Shown here piece after piece: positions 35,068 through 45,850 of a DNA stretch of 57,226 bases. Made by a program: the position numbers and the translations under genes. Under the pieces are notes generated by a model, which saw only the letters and a list, made by a program, of their open reading frames with translations, ran no database searches and had not been told where the DNA came from. Origin of the DNA: Ettlia oleoabundans (lineage: Eukaryota > Chlorophyta > Chlorophyceae > Chlamydomonadales); assembly GCA_019693395.1 (NCBI GenBank), contig JAAMXP010004547.1:1-57226 (forward strand). Direction: 5' to 3'. Every line of letters begins with the position of its first letter. Within the stretch, counting starts at the first letter, position 1.

Positions 35068-38000
35068 CTATTTGGCGGCAATCGCCGTTGGCTGGCTGCC
35101 AGGCGCAGCTGGGTCGCACGCCCGCTCCAGCTGGCTGCGAAGGAACAGCGCCTGCTTCCCACGCATCGCCACAAGCTCCTCCGCCTCGGCTTTCCGGCCC
35201 TGCACCAGCCGCCGCAGCTCGACCAGCTGTGGGTGAGCCGCCACCGCCTCCCAACAGGTTGTGTTGCCGCTGCTGTCAGCGGCTGATGGCCCTGGCTGCA
35301 CATCAACGTATGTTGTTTCGCCATTAAACAGCTGAAGGCTGGCCAGGTGCTCCCTGAGCCGTCCATCTGCCAGGTGATTAGACAGCTCGCAGCCAGCGTG
35401 CCCCCCGCTGCCTGCGGTTGAGCCAGCCGCAGCTGCCCAGCAGGCCGGCCCTCCTTGCCAGGCTGGGCCTGGCAGGCATAGCACAGGTGGAGCAGCAGCG
35501 GCAGCTGGTGCCTGTTGCTGCCTGCAGTGGAGACAGCATTCTGGACCGGCACCAAAGCGCCTCCAGCAAACCGTTGCACTCCCGCTCAGACAGTAGGACA
35601 ACCGCTGAGCCTGCATGTGATGTGGCACTGTCCTAGGCAGCTGTTGGTGCAGCTGCCAGCAGCAGCATGGCATCCACGGGCCGCAGGTACTCATCCAGCC
35701 CCTGGCTGGCATCAGCCTGCTGAATGGCATAGGCAAAGTTGGGTGTGACGAACGCAGCAGTGCTCCGGGCAAGCCCCCAATGCTTGCGACTGTCAGGCGT
35801 GCTGCCAAGCCTGCAAGTGGAACAACTTGGATGCCGGTGCAGCGCTGGAAGTCGGCAAGAGAGGCGGCACCCAAAGCAGCGGCATAGTCCCAGTCTTCCT
35901 CTGCTGCCGCCTTCACACGCGCCACCTCCCTCTCAACCTCCTCCTCTTCCTCCCGCTCATGCTCTCGCTCGCACTCCTCTCCCAGCCCGCTGTGCGCAGT
36001 TACAGCGTGGCCCTGGCCATGCTGCGAGGCGGCAGCTGCCACCTCAGCAAACATCGCTGCCATGTCAGCGTGTAGATACTCCCGCTGCCACCACATAGCC
36101 TGCGCCTGCACTACCTCTGGCACCCCATGGTGGGTGAGGCTGCTGCCATACAATTCCGCCAGCCCCAGCACTTCTGGCTGAAGCGCATGCTGTGGGGCAG
36201 CGCGGCTAGCAGCAAACTGCATGCCCTGATGCGCCCACTCTACCACGCCGCACAGCGTGGCAGCCACAGTGTCGTGCAAAGCCCACTGCAGGACGTGCCG
36301 GGAAGTGAGCTGCAGGCCCTGGTGGAGCCCTGCTTCGACTGCCTGGCTGCCCCTGTCGCCAATGCTGCTGCCGCCGCTGACACTTCCGCCAACCCGTTCA
36401 ACCTTAGCCGTGACATCGGCAGTGGCAACAATTCGCCCCTTGTCTGCATGCGGCAAACAAGAAATGAACAGCCGTGGTGCCACTTCCAGTTGATTGGGTC
36501 AGTTGGGTGAAAACAAGGGTTTTCTGCACACAGGTCAAGTGGACACATCACTAACAACATGCGGCAGCTTGCCCCCGCAGCATGGCATGAGAAGCAGCGA
36601 GAAGAAACAGGCAATGGACGAAGGGAAAGCATGACACGCAATAAGCCTGCTGGCTCACGCAGCTTGCGCATGCGGCCGGCCGCCTGCATCAGCTTATCCT
36701 TGCAGGTGGCAGGGCCCAGCGTCAGCAGCCCAACAGCATCCTGCTTCAGCCGCAGGGCGGCGCCTCGGCAGCGCGCCTCATCAAACAGAGTCAAGCACTG
36801 AGCCTCCTGTATGGGGGAGGAGTGACGTGGCAGGCGGCGGCCCTGCAGGTCCGCAACCACCCAGCTGCCATCCTGCTCGTCGTAGTAACACACGCCCCGG
36901 AAGCGGCGGGCATCAAGGCGGGGCAGTAGAAAGTCCACGGCAGCCCTGCGGGCACGCGGGTGGGGGTGGCAGGCAGGTCATGGGTTGGTGGGTAACACTG
37001 GAGGGGAAACCAAGATTGCTGACTCAGGCTTAATAATGTCTGCTGTTGCTTCTGAAGTAATGCCCCGAAAGAGTCTACCTGAAACCTTTGTCCGTGCCTC
37101 CTTGTGTGCGCATTGGAATAAGTCAGCCGCTTCACCCACCTGTTTGTGGTGCCTGCCAGCAGCGCCCCACAGTCAATCAGTGCATCCAATCCTTGCTCCA
37201 CCGCAAAGCGCAGTAGCCCCTGCCATGCTTCCTCACCCGCCTGTGGGCAGTACAGACAAGCATAAGTTGGTGTTGATGGGAGCAGGTGTCATCATGCAAC
37301 AAGCTGTACGATTCAAACAACACATACTGAATCGTGCTCTGCTGGCTGTGCTGTGCTCTATCTTCAGCTTGGGTGATTACGCTCGCAATGCTGCCATTAC
37401 GCTGCCAACCCATGTATCTGGCCCACAGCAGGCTGAGCAACAGGCTCCAATCCGCCTCCCAGCCCGCCGCACCTTTGGTCTTAGCGTGTTTAAGCGTGGG
37501 TTGCGCAGCAATGTGTCCAGCATCCTGCCGTTGGTGGCCTGCAGGGCTGCCTGCACCTCCAGGTCCTGCTTCACTTGCAGCGGCAGCAGGCGGTGGGAGT
37601 CATTTGTTCCAGAGAAGCCTACATCCATGCCGCGTGGGTTGTCCGCCAGATGCCACGAGGTGGCGCCAATGCGGTGTGGGAACTGCCGTGTCTCTCGTGG
37701 GAACACACAGGTGCGCAGCGAGAAGGCCACAGCCGCGGTGTTGTGGCTGAACAGGCGGCGGAGCAGCGCCAGTTGGGTGCTGTTGGTGTGGTCAAGCTTG
37801 CGCACGTCGTCAACGGGGACAAGCTTGCTTGCGACAGAGGTGGCAGGTACAAACAAGGGAAAATGCTTGGAAGTGATATGATAAAAAGCGTGCTGAGGAA
37901 TATCCAGAGTTGGCATCCCCTGTACCCTGTTGACAGTTGAGAAGCAGAACAGCGAAAGGGCCAGCATCACAGGCAGGGCAAGACAGGCCATTAGGGACAT

Positions 38001-39353
38001 GCTGGATATGGCACAGAGTGAAAGGCTAGCTAACAGGGGCCCACCTGGCGCCACATCAGCAGCTGCCAGCGCCAGCCACTCCCCATACTCGTCCCGCTGC
38101 GCGTTTGGTCCCAGCTTGAGCAGCTGCTGCACAGCTTCCAACAACTCATCAGTGCCATGCACCCCTGCTTCTGACAGACCATCATGGAATTAGGCCAGGG
38201 TGCTGCGCACTAGCGCGGCGTCTGGGTGGGCAAACACTGAGCGGAGGGAGGGCACATGGGCGTAACGGTATGGTACCGCCATCCGCTTGCGCTGCTTGCT
38301 GTCCTCGTTGCTGCCTGGCCTGCAGGTGACCGGAATGGGGAGATGTACCTGGGCAGGCAAAGACAAACTAAAGTTGGTGGCAAACCACTCATCCGCCCGC
38401 ACAATTGGAGGCTTGGCAGTGCCTCAGAGAGTGGGAACTTCCTTCTTACCTCTTTGTGTTAGCATGCAACTTGATTGTCCGGCTGATGCCACACCCAGGA
38501 AACTTGGCAGACAGATGTGGCTCAGTTCAGTAGTCACCTGGTTCTGTTCACCCCGTACTCCACAAGATGCCGCATCTGCAGGCAGTTCTTCAGCACACCC
38601 GCGGCCAGAAGGCCCCGCAGCACCAACAAATCATGTCCCTGCTCCTCAGCTAGACCCATGTCTGTATCACAAAGAGGCGCAAGTGGTTGTCACAGCAACG
38701 GGAAGGACAGCAACGGTTTTTGCTGTGTGAGATACCACCTGTGTCGCTGCTGCCCAACCCCATGAAGGCAGAGCTGGCCCATCCCTCACCCCAAATCAGG
38801 TTGCGGGCGTCAACCAAAGGATCCGTCATGCACCGCACAAGGTCCGCCTGTAAAGGGCAGGCAGGGTGGCGGGAAATTGAGCAGATATAGAGGGGCAGTA
38901 ACCATGATCAACAGCCATGGCGAAACACTGGCTATTCAACTTGTTGGTAAATGCTGAAAATGCAAGGGTTTGCCATGGCGTGCCTCTCACCCGCATGGGG
39001 TGTCTGCCGGCTCTGTTTTTGGGAGCACGGCCTCGGCTGAGCACAAAGGAAGTCAAGCTCAGCACTTTGCTGCTGGAAGTGTCAAATACTGCGTTTAGTG
39101 GCACGCCTCCTACAGCCAGCAATGGCACGGCCGCCAAGCACCCACCAAGCACAGCGGAGTGCAATGGCGTCAGGTCGCCCGGCCCGCGTGCGGCCACAAC
39201 CCAACCTGCGTCTTCACCCGCGCTCTGTTGGCTGTTCTGGAGTAGCTCAGCGACCTTTGCACCGTCTTCCGACGCAAGTGCCATCCAAAGAGCCTCGGTG
39301 TTTCTGCTCCTGGCGGACTTGCGGCCTCGTGTGAAAATACAACAGAATAGCAT
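35068..39353 (-). CDS. DUF3645/DUF3638-family protein with ankyrin-like exon; in-frame stop
   Basis: Large multi-exon gene, about 960 residues if read through. Exons: 39353-39090, 38847-38790, 38661-38538, 38319 to about 38052, about 37830-37473, 37240-37140, 36945-36659, 36443-35068. Exon 1 has an ankyrin-like unit (GDLTPLHSAVLGGCLAAVPL). The next exons read LLVLRGLLAAGVLKNCLQ and MAVPYRYAHVPSLRSVFAHP, then QFPHRIGATSWHLADN and VGFSGTNDSHRLLPLQV (DUF3645), then VEQGLDALIDCGALLAG and CLTLFDEARCRG with TLGPATCKDKL (DUF3638). The last exon alone encodes 458 residues. In exon 4 a TAA at 38190-38192 interrupts STLA-stop-FHDGLSEAG, where the family has Tyr. So this is a pseudogene, a shorter protein, or an error. 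Typical family members are much longer at the N-terminus. The first exon and the junction near 38050/37830 are uncertain. Confidence 0.7.
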
Positions 39354-40343
39354 GATGCACGCGCTTCACCATTCACAAAAGATAGGAATATTATTGCGCC
39401 TTGGCCCCGATCTAGAAGTTCCTGTCCTGATGGCGCCAGGCTGCCTGCCCGACTGCTGTGCACTGCTGCTGCGTACAACATTTTTAGAAGCTTTTTGTGT
39501 ACACAAGCACCACGCTGTAAGAGGAGAAAGGATGTACACGATATTGATTACCAACAACTCCATTACAGCAACATTCGGCATGTGTTACTACTGGCTAGCA
39601 GACAGCTGGGGCGCCGGCGGGTCCCTGCTGTGCATGTCGAGCGCAGCTTTGACAGCAATGAGCACTGCGCTACGCCCATGTTAGGCTGCACGTCATTGCT
39701 GAACCCCTTACAACCTCTTGAGTATCCCATCATCGAGGCTGCCCGCTGCAGAGCATGCAGGATGCATTATTTGAGATGCCAGCTGCACTATTTAGGCTGC
39801 CCAGCCACTGCAGAGCTTCCTCGCATCCGTCTTGGTCGCCTGCACCCGTCCGGCTGCACCTCAATCTGGGACACTCCTGGTAGTAGTCAATGTGTGATTG
39901 CTCTCGCACCTTTCTTGTGGATTTTGCAGCGAGCTCAGGGGCGGTTGGGCCGCGACACACATGCACCACCCCCGCAGCCGCCATGAACCAAAGATGGAGC
40001 TGTTAGTCTAGGGTAGCAGAGCGATCGAACAACTAATACACGGTTTCAATACGGCTTTAAACACGGTGTTTAACTCGTGAGCACCAGCAATCTGCAGAAA
40101 GCCTTGCGGATGCCGTTCGAGGTTCAGCTCAGCTGCCGGCCCTTCAGGAAGCCGTGATGTCAGCAACGCTTAGCAATTTGAGCCGAGCAAAGCATCGCAA
40201 TCCCACGTTTGCAGTCCCTGCGCACCCCCCGCCGCAGTGTCCACGCTGGCCGCGCAGCGGGGCCTGCATTCAACCGCTACCCTGCTTAAATTCGTGAGCC
40301 GTGGATTGCAGCTCGTGTCGTGTTCGACTTCTAGAGCGGCCAA
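39354..40343. other. Divergent intergenic region
   Basis: Almost 1 kb between the 5' end of the DUF3638 gene (-) and the first exon of the sulfotransferase (+). Open frames on both strands show no recognisable domain. It should contain both promoters. Confidence 0.4.
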
Positions 40344-42327
40344 ATGCTGCGATGCAGCTGGTACACATTGGGGGAGAACGCTATGACGTCACGCCCTCAC
40401 CTGACCGCTGCAGCCCTCACGCTCTTGCTGCTCCTTTTGGGTGCTTGCTGGCTGCCGAGGATAAAGAAGACGCTCGTGATTGGAGATGTGGTTGCGCTAA
40501 ATCGGCCAGGGAAGTCGGGATATGCAGGTGCGCACACCAGCTGTTGCCGCTGGCGGCGCCCAGGGGGAAAGAAGCTTCACTCCCACTGTGATGCTTTCTG
40601 CCGGAGGATATTCAATGCGTAGGGGCCGCCATTTGTACAGATTGCATGTGTCAATGAGAAGCAACTCATTTCCGCGGCCACTATGGCCTCTACCGCGGCC
40701 ACTATGGCCTCTTTGCATCCGAGAACATAGTTGGTTGGGTTATGGGCGCGGTACTGTACGGTGGGTGGGGGTAATACTGCTGTTCCATGCAGAAAACGAG
40801 AGTGCATGTACTATACAAAAGCTGGATGGCATGCAATGCTATTGGGTTATGTGCATGGCTCAACCTCAATTTATGTGAGGCTGCCAGCCCTGCCAGGTTC
40901 TGCGCCTTTTTCCATTGCGCCCTGCAGGCTCCGTGCGGCCGCCCATCCGACGCGTGTTTGTGGTGGGGTGCGGCCACAGCGGCACCAGCGTGCTGAAGCG
41001 CACGATAGCCAACCTGCCAGGCATGCACTGCATCCCCAAGGAGTCTTCCGCGTTTGTGAAGCTGAAGGGCCAGCAGCTCCACGACAAACTGGCAAGTTGG
41101 GACTCGGCGGCAGCATCCCATGGGTTCAACGCCTGGGTGGAGAAGACGCCCAAGCACATCACAAGGCTGGCTGCCATTTGGAGAGAGGATCCAGAGGCCC
41201 GTGTCGTTTTTATTGTGAGAGAGGGACGGGACGTGGTAGCTTCTCTGGTGGAGCGCGGCTACTCGTTGGAAGCGGCCCTCAACCGGTGAGTTTTTGTGCA
41301 TGCCTGCTTGCCATGGGATAGCTTAGTGCGTGTGTAGTATGCAAACACATGGGATAATTCAGGGCAATGTTGTTGTCAAGTAGTGGTATGTCAAGCAATG
41401 GTACAAAATGGCCATGGTTTGGTTGCCAGTCAAATGCTTCTGGTCACTGGCATGGGTAGTTTGTTGCCGCTCCTAAGGCTGTGATGTGGTTTATGAGCGT
41501 GTTGGGCTGGGTAATCACAGGCAGGAATGGAGCGCATACCGCGCGATCTGAACTGCATTTTCTTGCCCTCCGTGTTTACTTAGTTTCTTGCTCCTAGGCT
41601 GCACATGTCATGCATGGCATGCCATCATTGCTGCCGCCGCTGCTGCTCCTGCTGCATGCTGTGCACCCGACGTCACTGCGCCTCCGCTGGCCCGCCTCTC
41701 TGGCGATGTGGTGTATGCAGGTGGGTTGAAGACAACCACCACATCCTAACCCACCTGGAGGACCCTCGGCTGCTGGTCGTGCGGTATGAGGAGTTTGCTG
41801 ACTTGGCGGGCGTGCTGCGTGTGCTGCGCCAGCTCAGCAAGTTTGTGGGTGCACCCGCCAGCCATGAGCGGCTGCTGCTGGCGCTGCAGCCGCCATCTGG
41901 TGTGCTGCCAGTCGGCCACCAATGCTATAAATTTGACAGCGAGGAGCAAAAGGTGGCGGACCTGACTGCCAGCTACCTGCAGCTGATGGCGGGGCACGCA
42001 ATCAAGGGTACCGCCCCTGACCCAGCCAGCGCACATGGCAGGTACCGCAGTTGGCAGGTTTCACAGGCCTGGGCACCACAGCTAGGGCCAGAGTGGCCGC
42101 GCCGTCTCAGCTGCGAGCAGCAAGCGTCGGTTCATGCCGATAAAGCGTTGCGCGCTATGCTGCGGCGGTTTGGCTATCTATCGGAAGCTGATGTGAAAGC
42201 TTACAGCCAGGCAGGCGGCAATGCATCAGCCTGCCAGAAGCCGACTGGTGGTGCCGGGGCGCCTAGTGCTGCCTCAGCTTCCATTGGTGGGGATGCCGGC
42301 CAGCCACAGAACTTGACTACTCCGTGA
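40344..42327 (+). CDS. Membrane-anchored sulfotransferase-family protein
   Basis: Three exons, 40344-40527, 40928-41285 and 41721-42327, 382 residues. The N-terminus has one hydrophobic segment (about residues 20-38, TAAALTLLLLLLGACWL) followed by basic residues, as in type II Golgi enzymes. The catalytic domain has the 5'-phosphosulfate loop VVGCGHSGTSVLKR (74-87), EKTPKH (133-138), and the 3'-phosphate motif REGRDVVASL starting at Arg159. It would transfer sulfate from PAPS to a sugar or protein; the acceptor is unknown. A second in-frame ATG at 40383 keeps the membrane segment and is an alternative start. The Ala/Gly/Ser-rich tail of about 40 residues is probably disordered. A TGTAA at 42852-42856 could be the polyadenylation signal. 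An intron 1 segment (40672-40712) has two copies of a 20-base unit. Confidence 0.85.
40672..40712. repeat. Tandem duplication of a 20-base unit in a sulfotransferase intron
   Basis: CCGCGGCCACTATGGCCTCT occurs at 40672-40691 and 40693-40712 without mismatch, separated by one base. No coding meaning. Confidence 0.9.
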
Positions 42328-42851
42328 GTTGGTCACCTATTGACCTTCCACCCCTAGCGCTGCCATCTATCTGAGTTGTGCAGTATAACAAAGGAGCAGC
42401 TTGCCCCAATTCAGGCAGGCCTGCTGAATGACACACACTGACAACCCAATTTGCCTTTACTCGACGTTTTCACTAGTACTCCTTTCCGTTTCTCCTTGCC
42501 AAACGCGAACCGAACACCACAGATGTAGTCACGCTTACCAACTGCAATGTCTGCCACCAATACACGCCTCTAGATAGCGGCGCAGCTGGGTACCTGCCCT
42601 GCATGATTGCGAATATAGTGCCCCATTGCCCATAGGCGGGTTGCAGACTCTGCCAGCGCACTAATTCTTTGCTTCTCCGCCTCGCTCTGATTTTCCATGT
42701 TTACTTTGTGTGAGTGCTTCCCTTCTCGAGTGTTGAGCTGCAGTTTGGTTTACTTCAGGGAGACACACTGAGGCACACCAGGAAGATGACGTTTCAGCCT
42801 GGTCTTGCCGTTTTTCTGTAGATGGTGTGGTATGCCCAATTGTGAAGTGAA

Positions 42852-42856
42852 TGTAA
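42852..42856 (+). terminator. Putative polyadenylation signal (TGTAA)
   Basis: TGTAA about 525 bases after the sulfotransferase stop. This is consistent with chlorophyte 3' ends but not proven. Confidence 0.35.
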
Positions 42857-43221
42857 AAGCGCTGCCGCGGATACCAACATTAATCCTGGTTCCGCTTTCA
42901 CAACAGTCCCCATAATGGCGTAGCCTGTGACTGTGCTGCTGCTAGTGCTGCTTCCTGGGAGGATGAGTGAGGCTCAGAGACTGCCGGCAGATGGGCAGCA
43001 CCCCATGGGGGAGCAGGGGTCAGGATGCGCTGGGCTGGAACAAGTGCCCGCTCGTCTCCCGGCTGCCGCTCAAAAGCTGTGGGAACGGGAGTCGCTGCCA
43101 CGGCTGCGCTAACTGGCAGTGGCAGGGTTGCAGGACTGGTAGGCACCACGGAAAACCGAGCTGCACCCACGAGCTGTCCTGATGGCAAGCGGAGGGGTGT
43201 GTGCCTGCTTCTGCTAGCCTC

Positions 43222-44334
43222 TCATGTGGCGGTGGTGCGACGGGTGCTGCGAGCATGTGCTGCTTTGTTGCCAGCTACAGCTGCCCTGGCTTCGACCTTC
43301 GCCTCATGGGCTGCAGGCGCCGGCCCTTGCCGCCTAGACTGCCTGGGCTTTGGGGGCTGCCATGCTTGGGCATGCTGGAAGGGAGGGCGGGCAGCACCTG
43401 TGGCCTGAGGAGCTGACTGAGCGGGCGGGAACCAACGCGGGTGCAGGAACGGGTGGAACCGATGCCGCTGTTCCTCTGCTTTCCTGCTGTACACAATAAC
43501 CGATGGATTTTTGGCCACTGGGCAGCGGCAACAGGCACTTTTCGGCAGCACCCAGTTGCTGCTGCCAGCCCTCAACTTTGGCATCTCTAGGGGGGACTGC
43601 GCTGCGACTGCTTTACAGCCTGCCAAGGTGGTGGGTACAGCATGCCCTGATTGCAGCAGGGGATTACATGGTGGTACTTTAGGTGCCGCTGCGGGTGTGG
43701 ACCCTGAAAAGGCAACGGGCAGCGGCTGCGTGCACAGCAGCTTGTCCAGGCGGGTTGAGGCACTGGCGGCAGGCCGCCGCTCTATCGCTGCAGCTGCGCC
43801 CTTCCATGACAGGTGGACGTGACGCTTCTTCATGCTATTGTAATGCCTGCAAGCCGCCAAGAAAGGGTTGAGGGTTACAAGCATGCAACCCTACCTCCTT
43901 GGGCCAGGCGGCGGCAGGGGCGGCAGGGGCAGAGGTGGTGAAGGGTGCCAGTCTTGCCGCCGCTGGCACCAGCGCCGTCGAACATATTGTCGGGAAAACT
44001 GTAGCGGGCGGTTTGAGCAGCTTGCTGCCGCATCGCTTCCCGGCAGCCCGGCAGAACGTTTGTGCAAACGGAGGCGATATGTGAAAGCGCGCAAAGCTCC
44101 CACAGCCTCCAAAGGTCCGTGAAATGACGGAGTGTGTGCTTTGGAAGAATGCTGGAGCACATGCGACCGGCTGACGAGGGCTGGCAGCGCTTGCGCCCTC
44201 CGAGATGCCGTCTGGTTTCGGTCCCTCTGAAAGGCCCGCATTCTATCCCTTGACACAGCATCTGGCTGAAACATGCGTCTGAAGCTGCTACTCCTCCTGG
44301 CGGCCTGCGCCCTAGCCCAGGTGCGGGGCGTCAA
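43222..44334 (-). CDS. Hypothetical protein, weakly supported two-exon frame
   Basis: Two long open stretches, 44334-43895 and 43846-43222, can be joined in phase by an intron with a GTAGGG donor and a TTGCAG acceptor, giving 354 residues. The product is rich in Arg, Ala, Pro and Ser and has no domain I know. The codon choice (CTG, GAG, AAG, GCC) looks like that of neighbouring genes. Against it, the 5' end overlaps the first exon of the secreted protein on the other strand, and GC-rich DNA often has long chance frames. The same frame stays open after the TGA, from 43221 to 42898, so the true 3' end is unclear. Confidence 0.28.
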
Positions 44335-45203
44335 ACATCCCGATGGCGGACGCCTTTAACCGGCCTGCTGGGAGCTGCATGGGGGGTCGTTAGTTGTTAC
44401 ATCTCACCCATTCGCAATGTGCGCCGTGGGCAAGGCTCCGGCCGACACTATTTGCGCCGCCGTCATCGGCCCGCTCTCCTTACTGGCTGCGCGCTGCTGC
44501 AGGCCTCCACGAGCACAATGCGCGACTATGTCATTCGGGGCTACATGCAGTATACAAACACAGTAGGTGGCGCTTCTTGCGACAATAGTTTCGTCGCTGC
44601 TTGCGCGCGCATGGGCCGCTTTGGCCTGCGCTCCAGCGATATCAGCCTTCGTGTGCTGCCACCCGCCTCCGGCTGGGCAATGCTCAACGGCACCATGATC
44701 GGCTGCCCCGACTCTTTTGCTGAGATAACCAGCAGCGGTCAGAACCAGCAGGCTTCGGGTGTGTTCAGGGCCGATGTCGCTACGCCGGCGCTGGTTCCCG
44801 CGACGCCCTTTGCCGTCACCCCGGGCGGCACGCCCAACTCGCTGCAGATCCGCACCCTCAACAACAACTGCATTTACGAGTTCACGGTAAGCACGCGCAG
44901 GGCGGAGTGGTTGCCACATAATCCTGCCCCGCTCATTGCAGAAAAGCAAGGCATGTTAATGCAGCCTGCTGGTGTGATGCAGCACCCACATGCAACATCA
45001 CCACCACTGCACGGGCACCTCTCCACTCCAGCACCCACTTGCCCATCTGCCTACAGCTGACCGAGGGAACCAGCTACATCCTTGGAGTCCAGCCGGTGAA
45101 GTGGGTCAGCGTGCTGAGCAGGGCAAACGCAGCTAGGGTAATGGCCTTCTCTCCAGTAACACTGCTGGTGGGCTGCATCGCAGCAGTGGCGGCATTGCGC
45201 TAG
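44273..45203 (+). CDS. Secreted, possibly GPI-anchored orphan protein
   Basis: Three exons in phase 0, 44273-44320, 44503-44886 and 45057-45203, 192 residues. Exon 1 is exactly a signal peptide (MRLKLLLLLAACALAQ). The middle part starts STMRDYVIRGYMQYT and contains three of the four cysteines of the mature part, with GGASCDNSFVAACARMG and GTMIGCPDS; the fourth is in NNNCIYEF. The last exon gives TEGTSYILGVQPVKW and ends in a hydrophobic tail with almost no charges (VMAFSPVTLLVGCIAAVAAL), which looks like a GPI-attachment or membrane tail. I do not recognise the family. It is probably exported through the ER to the cell surface or wall. The three-part exon structure fits the domains (signal, core, tail), which supports the model. 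Confidence 0.68.
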
Positions 45204-45850
45204 TGCTGAGAAGCAGGGCCAGCGCTGGGACACGCGCAGTTAACTATCAAGGTCGCAGCTAACGCTACATTCCTTTACACATATTGGTTCGGGACGCTAT
45301 ATTCATTTGGAGGCAGCAACCTGCCATTTTTGCCATTTAACTTGACAGTACCTACTGGAGACTGCTGGAATCGGTATGCACAGCCAAAATTGGAGTGGCC
45401 CGTGCAGCAGGACATTGCAGGGGTGCTGTACATGTATCATACAGCACCGTGCCATTATCAACAGCACGCCACTGTCAGCGCAGGTCGCAAAAATGGCTGC
45501 CTGGACCACAGCAGGCAGTGGGGAGGAACCAAAGGGGAAAACTGGGGCCACTAGGAAACGCTATGTATAGTCTTGGAAGCCAAGGCAGAAGGGGAAGGGA
45601 TCATGAAAAGCGGCCGCATACAAGCCTGCCGCGCTGCAGCTAATCTCTAGTAGGCTTTGGTTATAAAGACTTTTGGGGGGGCGACGAGTAGAGGGTCAAA
45701 GACGCTGGGTTGCTTGCCTATGCGCGGGTCACATTGGTGGCAGGCTCAGCCGGTCGGGTGGCTGGCTGGCCACAAGCCATGCGCCAGGCTTGCACTGGCT
45801 GGCTCATAGAATAGCTGGCAAACTAATTGGTCAAGCTGCCCCTTTCTCCC
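45204..45850. other. Convergent intergenic region
   Basis: No gene seen between the secreted protein (+) and catalase (-). TTACA at 45275-45279 is a minus-strand TGTAA about 570 bases after the catalase stop. Confidence 0.4.

Noticed and set aside
35068..36483. Long minus frame as an independent 471-residue gene
   Set aside because: It is the last exon of the DUF3638 gene; the first 13 codons of the frame lie in the preceding intron and the acceptor at 36443 joins in phase to the DEAR-box exon.
38190..38192. Reassigned TAA codon (as in some ulvophytes)
   Set aside because: The TAD3 frame ends at a TAA directly after the expected C-terminus, and no other conserved gene here needs TAA to be read as an amino acid.
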